Positions 60,170 through 64,000 of a DNA stretch of 64,000 nucleotides are shown one piece after another. The stretch comes from Actinomycetes bacterium (GTDB lineage Bacteria; Actinomycetota; Actinomycetes; Propionibacteriales; Nocardioidaceae). A program made the translations under genes and the position numbers. The stretch lies in the NCBI GenBank assembly GCA_023417775.1, contig JAEZEJ010000062.1, forward strand, positions 11,588 to 75,587, read 5' to 3'. A model generated the notes under the pieces. That model did no database searches, had not been told where the DNA came from, and saw nothing but the letters and a program-made list of their open reading frames with translations. Each line of letters begins with the position of its first letter. Positions within the stretch are counted from its first letter, which is position 1.

Positions 60170-61200
60170 TGCGGCACGAGGACCCAGTAGTCGAGGTCGA
60201 GCAGCACCTGCGGCAGGTACTTGCCGTCGTCGCCGCGCAACGTCATCTGCTCGTCGCGCTCCTTGGTGGCCACCAGCCGCAGCCGGAGCGCACCCACCCC
60301 GGGCGCCGGGGTGTCCGCTTTGTCGAGCACCTCCGACCAGGCATAGACGGTATCGCCGGCGAAAGCGGGTGCCGTGTGCGCGCCGGCGTTGATGGCGGCG
60401 ATCAGCTGGGCATTCGCGAGACCGTTGAAGGACAGCGCACGGGCCATCGAGATGACGTGCCCGCCGTAGACGAGCCGACGGCCGTCGGGACGCGCCTCGG
60501 TGTTGAAATGCACCTTGGCCGTGTTCTGCCACAGCCGTGTCGCCATCATGTGCTCGGGATCGGTGAGCGTGACGCCATCCACGTGGTCGATCTTCTCCCC
60601 CACCTCGTAGTCACCGAAGCGATGGGGCTCCCCCGCCGCGACGAGATCGTAGGCGGAGAAGTCGAGCCCGTCGGGGATGACGAGGTCCTCGGCGGCCACG
60701 GCGTCAGCGAGCTCGGGCACCACCGTCTCGGGAGCGGGGGCCTCGACGTCACGCTTGTGGACCATGACCCAACGCGCCCAGTCGAGGGCGATCTCACCAC
60801 GCTGGTTCGTGGCGGTGGAGCGCACGTAGACCACACCGCTCTTGCCATTGGAGTTCTGCTTGAGGCCGATGACCTCCGAACGGGTCGAGAGAGTGTCCCC
60901 GGGCACCACCGGGCGATGGAAGCGGCACTCGGCGTAGCCCAGATTCGCCACCGCATTGAGCGAGACATCAGGAACGGTCTTGCCGAAGGCGATGTGGAAG
61001 GCGACCAGATCCTCGACCGGGGCGGGCGTCAACCCGACGGAGGCCGCGAACTCGACCGAGGACGGAACAGCGAAACGCGTCGGGTACAACGCCTGATACA
61101 GCGCGCGGTCGCCTTCGGTGACGGTCCTCGGGGTCGCATGCTCGATCACCTGGCCGACGGTGAAGTCCTCGAAGAAGTGGCCCGGATTCGTCTTGGTCAT
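60166..61200 (-). CDS. MaoC family dehydratase (double hot-dog)
   Basis: A 344-residue protein with two hot-dog halves: GHFFEDFTVGQVIEHATPRT (start of the first) and RFGDYEVGEKIDHVDGVTL (start of the second, about 195). The size and paired arrangement match mesaconyl-/beta-methylmalyl-CoA dehydratase-like proteins. It would add water to, or remove it from, an acyl-CoA. A kinase-like gene overlaps its end. Confidence 0.88.
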   Translation of the reverse strand: MTKTNPGHFFEDFTVGQVIEHATPRTVTEGDRALYQALYPTRFAVPSSVEFAASVGLTPAPVEDLVAFHIAFGKTVPDVSLNAVANLGYAECRFHRPVVPGDTLSTRSEVIGLKQNSNGKSGVVYVRSTATNQRGEIALDWARWVMVHKRDVEAPAPETVVPELADAVAAEDLVIPDGLDFSAYDLVAAGEPHRFGDYEVGEKIDHVDGVTLTDPEHMMATRLWQNTAKVHFNTEARPDGRRLVYGGHVISMARALSFNGLANAQLIAAINAGAHTAPAFAGDTVYAWSEVLDKADTPAPGVGALRLRLVATKERDEQMTLRGDDGKYLPQVLLDLDYWVLVPQ

Positions 61201-61283
61201 GTCATCCTCGCGCTCGGTGGTCTACGGCACACATCATGACCGATACCGAGCGCGGGAAAGTTACTACCCCGTCACCTCGCGGG

Positions 61284-61760
61284 TCAGAATGCCGACGCGG
61301 CGCCCGGACGCCCGGCGAGCAATTCCTGCCCCTGGGCGAGGAACTTGTGCTCGACCAGCACCTCGAACTTGCTGGGCAGGATCGTCTTCACGCTCGAGAA
61401 GTCACGCTGCCCGCGCTGCATGGCGTAGGAGACCGCGGCCAGGATGCCGCCCCAGACGATGCCCAGGATCAGACCGGTCGCGACGGCGCCCAGCCACTGT
61501 CCCTCGGCCGCGAAGATCCCCAGGAGCAGGCCCACGAGCAGACCGAGCCAGGCTCCGGCTCCGACGCCGCCGAGGATCGCGCGACCCCAGGTCATACGAC
61601 CGGTGACGCGCTCCAGCTGCTTGAGCTCGGTGCCGACGATGAGGACGTTCTCGACCGGGAACTCGTTGTCGGAGAGATAGTCGACCGCCTGCTGCGCCGC
61701 GGCGTAGTCATCGAAGACGCCGAGCGACTGCGGATACTCCAGAGAGAAGATCTGTGCCAT
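61284..61760 (-). CDS. general stress protein 17M-like membrane protein
   Basis: A 158-residue protein with an N-terminal YflT/GSP17M domain (GVFDDYAAAQQAVDYLSD and VLIVGTELKQLERVTGRM), two Gly-rich membrane segments (ILGGVGAGAWLGLLVGLLLG and ATGLILGIVWGGILAAVSY), and a hydrophilic C-terminus. Widespread in actinobacteria; the function is not known. Confidence 0.88.
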   Translation of the reverse strand: MAQIFSLEYPQSLGVFDDYAAAQQAVDYLSDNEFPVENVLIVGTELKQLERVTGRMTWGRAILGGVGAGAWLGLLVGLLLGIFAAEGQWLGAVATGLILGIVWGGILAAVSYAMQRGQRDFSSVKTILPSKFEVLVEHKFLAQGQELLAGRPGAASAF

Positions 61761-61856
61761 ATCCCCAGCTTAGTCCGCGGGACGGGGCGAGGCAGTGAGT
61801 CGAGCATCTCCCCGACCGGCCTCCGGAACGGCCAGCACGCACGGGAGAATGGAACC

Positions 61857-62522
61857 ATGCGACTGCTGATGCTCCGTCACGGACAGACCCCGGCGAATGT
61901 CGCGGGCAGCCTCGACACCGGCGCCCCGGGGCCGGGCCTCACCGCCTTGGGACAGTCACAGGCCGAGGCGGTCCCCGGCGCCTTGTCCGACCTGTCGATC
62001 GACGCTCTGATGATCTCCCCGCTCGTCCGCACCTCGTTGACCGCCGCCCCGCTCGCCCAGGCCCTCTCCCTGGCACCGCAGACCCTCGACGGGATCCGGG
62101 AGGTCGGGGCCGGCGACCTGGAGATGAGGAGCGACGGCGCCTCGCATCGGGCCTATCTCGAGACGGTGTTCTCGTGGGGCCGCGGGCGCCTCGGCCGACA
62201 GATGCCCGGGGGCGACGACGGACACGCCTTCTTCGACCGCTTCGACAGCTCCATCGCCCAGATCGCCGATGGCGGCTGGCAGCGGGTCGTCATGGTCTCG
62301 CACGGCGCGGCGATCCGCTGCTGGGCCAGTGCTCGCGTGGCCGGGGTCGATATCGACACGGTGGAGCGGACGCCCTTGGCCAATACCGGGCTCGTCGAGA
62401 TCGAGGGCGACCCCCGGTCGGGATGGCGCCTGGTCAGCTGGAGTACGACCCCGGTCGGAGGAGCCCATCTCACGGCTCCAGCCGCGGACGACCCCACCGG
62501 CGACACCATCGAGAACGCCTGA
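61857..62522 (+). CDS. histidine phosphatase family protein
   Basis: A 221-residue enzyme with LMLRHGQTPANVAGSLDTG and second His in VVMVSHGAAIRCWASA. It is distinct from the family member at 58806-59387. ATG 61857 starts the conserved sequence; the open frame upstream overlaps the stress-protein promoter. Substrate unknown. Convergent with the tat operon, separated by only six bases. Confidence 0.88.
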   Translation: MRLLMLRHGQTPANVAGSLDTGAPGPGLTALGQSQAEAVPGALSDLSIDALMISPLVRTSLTAAPLAQALSLAPQTLDGIREVGAGDLEMRSDGASHRAYLETVFSWGRGRLGRQMPGGDDGHAFFDRFDSSIAQIADGGWQRVVMVSHGAAIRCWASARVAGVDIDTVERTPLANTGLVEIEGDPRSGWRLVSWSTTPVGGAHLTAPAADDPTGDTIENA

Positions 62523-62528
62523 TTCTGC

Positions 62529-62882
62529 TCATCCCTCCTCGACCGGTGGCGGCACGCTACGCCGTCGGGGGTGGCCCGAGGACCCGGTGACGGCCCAGGT
62601 CCGCGCTTCGTCCTCCTCGGGCGTCGATATCGGCGGCTCGGCGTCGAGCGCGTCCCGGAGGATGCGTCTCGGGTCGTACCGCCGGGGGTCCAGGGACTCC
62701 CATTCCTCGCGCGAGAGTCCCGCCTCGGCTTCCGCGCGGGCCTTCGCGAGGTCGACGAAGTCGCGCACCGAGCGGATCAGATCGCGCAGCCGCTCGGCAT
62801 AGGCGGGTAGCCGCTGAGGACCGACGATCACCGCGGCGACGACGGCCACGATCATCAGCTTGTCGAAGGTCAGTCCGAGCAT
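62529..62882 (-). CDS. tatB: Sec-independent protein translocase TatB
   Basis: A 117-residue TatA/TatB-fold protein: one N-terminal helix (LGLTFDKLMIVAVVAAVIVG), the hinge GPQRLPAYAERL, an amphipathic helix (LRDLIRSVRDFVDLAKARAE) and a long charged tail. The PQRLP hinge and length favour TatB over TatA. TatB binds twin-arginine signal peptides together with TatC. Its start overlaps the end of tatC by 13 bases. Confidence 0.85.
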   Translation of the reverse strand: MLGLTFDKLMIVAVVAAVIVGPQRLPAYAERLRDLIRSVRDFVDLAKARAEAEAGLSREEWESLDPRRYDPRRILRDALDAEPPISTPEEDEARTWAVTGSSGHPRRRSVPPPVEEG

Positions 62883-63679
62883 GATGGCGCACTCCTCTGC
62901 TCCGTGGTCGGCATCGCGGCCACCGCTTCGGCGGCTCGTCGGGTCGACAGGCGGCGATCATGGACGTGAGCGATGAGCATCGCCGCGGCGAACAGCACGC
63001 CCATCGGGAACGCGACGAAGAACATCGACAGGGCATCGGCGGCCGGGGTGACCAGCGCGCTGAACACGACGATCGCGATCAGTCCGATCCGCCAGCCGCG
63101 GGCGATCACCCGGGCGGGCAGGATGCCGAGGACGTTCAGCATCACCAGGACGACCGGGAAGACGAAGGCCATCCCTGCCGCCACCACGATCTTCAGCACG
63201 AAGTCGACGTAGTACGACGCCTGCAGCAGCGTGCTGTCCTCGGAGGGAGCGAAGCCCGTGAGCAGCTCGACCATCCGCGGGAACAGCAGGAAGCCCATCG
63301 CGCAGCCGGCGGCGAACAATGGCACCGCCGCTCCGAGGAACCCGAAGGTGTAGCGCCGCTCGCGGCGGGTCAACCCCGGGGTCAGGAAGGCGAACAGCTG
63401 GTAGAGCCACACCGGGCTGGAGAGGATCAGGCCCGCGTGGAGGGCGAGCTTGAGGCGAAGATCGAAGGCCGCCGTGACCGTCTCGTAGTTGAGGCTGGCC
63501 TCCCGCGAGCCGGCGAGCTCGACGATCGGCGCCCTCAGCACGTCGAGGATCTCGTCGGACAGCAGGTAGCCGGCCACACACCCGACGAGCACGGCCAGAG
63601 CGGCACGGCCCAGGCGGCGGCGCGCCTCGCGCAGATGCGCGTCGATCGGCATCGCCGCCCGCGCCGTCGCCACGCTCAT
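62870..63679 (-). CDS. tatC: Sec-independent protein translocase TatC
   Basis: A 269-residue polytopic protein with six membrane segments. It carries the TatC landmarks AHLREARRRL at the N-terminus, SSPVWLYQLFAFLTPGL before helix 3 and TPAADALSMFFVAFPMG in the helix 5-6 area. The usual HLxELRxR is altered to HLREARRR. ATGA-coupled to tatA ahead of it. Confidence 0.92.
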   Translation of the reverse strand: MSVATARAAMPIDAHLREARRRLGRAALAVLVGCVAGYLLSDEILDVLRAPIVELAGSREASLNYETVTAAFDLRLKLALHAGLILSSPVWLYQLFAFLTPGLTRRERRYTFGFLGAAVPLFAAGCAMGFLLFPRMVELLTGFAPSEDSTLLQASYYVDFVLKIVVAAGMAFVFPVVLVMLNVLGILPARVIARGWRIGLIAIVVFSALVTPAADALSMFFVAFPMGVLFAAAMLIAHVHDRRLSTRRAAEAVAAMPTTEQRSAPSCSD

Positions 63680-63858
63680 GACGACTCGGACTCGCGATCG
63701 GCGGGGACATCGCGGTCGACGTCACCGACCTCGGACCGCAGGATGCGAACCGATTGTCCGACACCTCGCGCGAGCGCCGGCAGCTTCGAGGCGCCGAAGA
63801 TCAGCAGGATGACGGCCAGCACGATGATCGCGTGCCAGCCGGTGAGATTGCGCAACAT
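63676..63858 (-). CDS. tatA: Sec-independent protein translocase TatA
   Basis: A 60-residue TatA: one membrane helix (WHAIIVLAVILLIFGASKLP) with FG-SKLP hinge, a short amphipathic helix (ALARGVGQSVRILRSEV) and an acidic tail. Shorter than many actinobacterial TatA proteins. GAGGAGA upstream of ATG 63858. First of the tatA-tatC-tatB set. Confidence 0.9.
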   Translation of the reverse strand: MLRNLTGWHAIIVLAVILLIFGASKLPALARGVGQSVRILRSEVGDVDRDVPADRESESS

Positions 63859-63890
63859 GGGATTCTCCTCGGTGTTCAGGGGGGGAAGTG

Positions 63891-64000
63891 TCAGGAATCG
63901 GAGGCGGACGGCCCGCCGCCGGGAGCCTCCGGCGGAGCACCGTCGGGTGGCCTGGCGCCCTCGGGCGGCGCGCCCCCCGCGCCAGGACCGCCACCCCCGG
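63891..64000 (-). CDS. C-terminal end of an unknown protein (cut by window edge)
   Basis: The last 35 or so codons of a leftward gene. The encoded tail is low-complexity Gly/Pro/Ala with acidic residues (APPEGARPPDGAPPEAPGGG) and ends SASDS. It is 32 bases ahead of tatA and so may be cotranscribed. The tail alone does not reveal what the protein is. Confidence 0.6.
   Translation of the reverse strand, partial: GGGGPGAGGAPPEGARPPDGAPPEAPGGGPSASDS

Noticed and set aside
1..64000. CRISPR arrays, insertion sequences, integrases and rRNA genes
   Set aside because: No regularly spaced repeats, transposase or integrase motifs or rRNA sequences were found in either strand.

Overview
This is a 64 kb stretch of a high-GC actinobacterial chromosome. 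The core gene order from about 26 kb to 53 kb follows, gene for gene with a few differences, the Mycobacterium tuberculosis Rv3193c-Rv3213c order as I remember it: UPF0182, PDZ/Lon-like protease, zinc-dependent protease, ABC1 kinase, UvrD2, mycoredoxin, NudC, AdnA/AdnB, MGMT-like, MoeZ, TetR, DUF3107, ferritin-like, DEAD helicase, ParA. A PPA1309-type protein and several other details point to Propionibacteriales (a Nocardioides/Aeromicrobium-like organism) rather than Mycobacterium; this placement is inference.

Bases 1-20,236 are an accessory catabolic region that looks richer in A+T than the rest. It holds a LIV-type ABC importer (binding protein, two permeases, two ATPases) in one long operon with two SDR oxidoreductases, an acyl-CoA synthetase and a small unknown protein. 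A second unit encodes an AtuA-like (DUF1446) protein and an enoyl-CoA hydratase. A third has two sister cytochromes P450 with a 3Fe-4S-type ferredoxin. Then come a 2Fe-2S ferredoxin with its FAD reductase, a TetR regulator, a luciferase-like flavin monooxygenase and a GlcD-like FAD oxidase. Six copies of a palindrome built on CGAACGTTCG lie at the starts of these units, four of them touching the -10 box of a clear sigma-70-type promoter. One TetR repressor probably controls the whole set as a regulon for uptake and oxidation of a terpenoid-like or other branched hydrophobic carbon source. The region ends at the 3' end of an initiator tRNA gene (20,237-20,310).

From 20.4 to 26.1 kb are an orphan EccA/CbbX-like AAA+ ATPase, a YbaK deacylase, an RND exporter and its divergent MarR regulator with a clean operator. 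From 26.1 to 53 kb runs the conserved core block for DNA repair (UvrD2, AdnAB), redox and NAD metabolism (mycoredoxin, NudC), membrane proteolysis, sulfur transfer (MoeZ) and RNA helicase function. It is interrupted at 39.1-40.1 kb by an A+T-rich two-gene module (secreted protein plus small partner) of unknown function.

From 53 to 64 kb are an SDR/hydrolase pair, a winged-helix regulator with a membrane protein, a TetR-controlled SRPBCC/DUF4166 operon, a PHP phosphoesterase, phosphatases, a kinase-like protein, a MaoC-type hydratase and a tatA-tatC-tatB operon. Both window edges cut genes.
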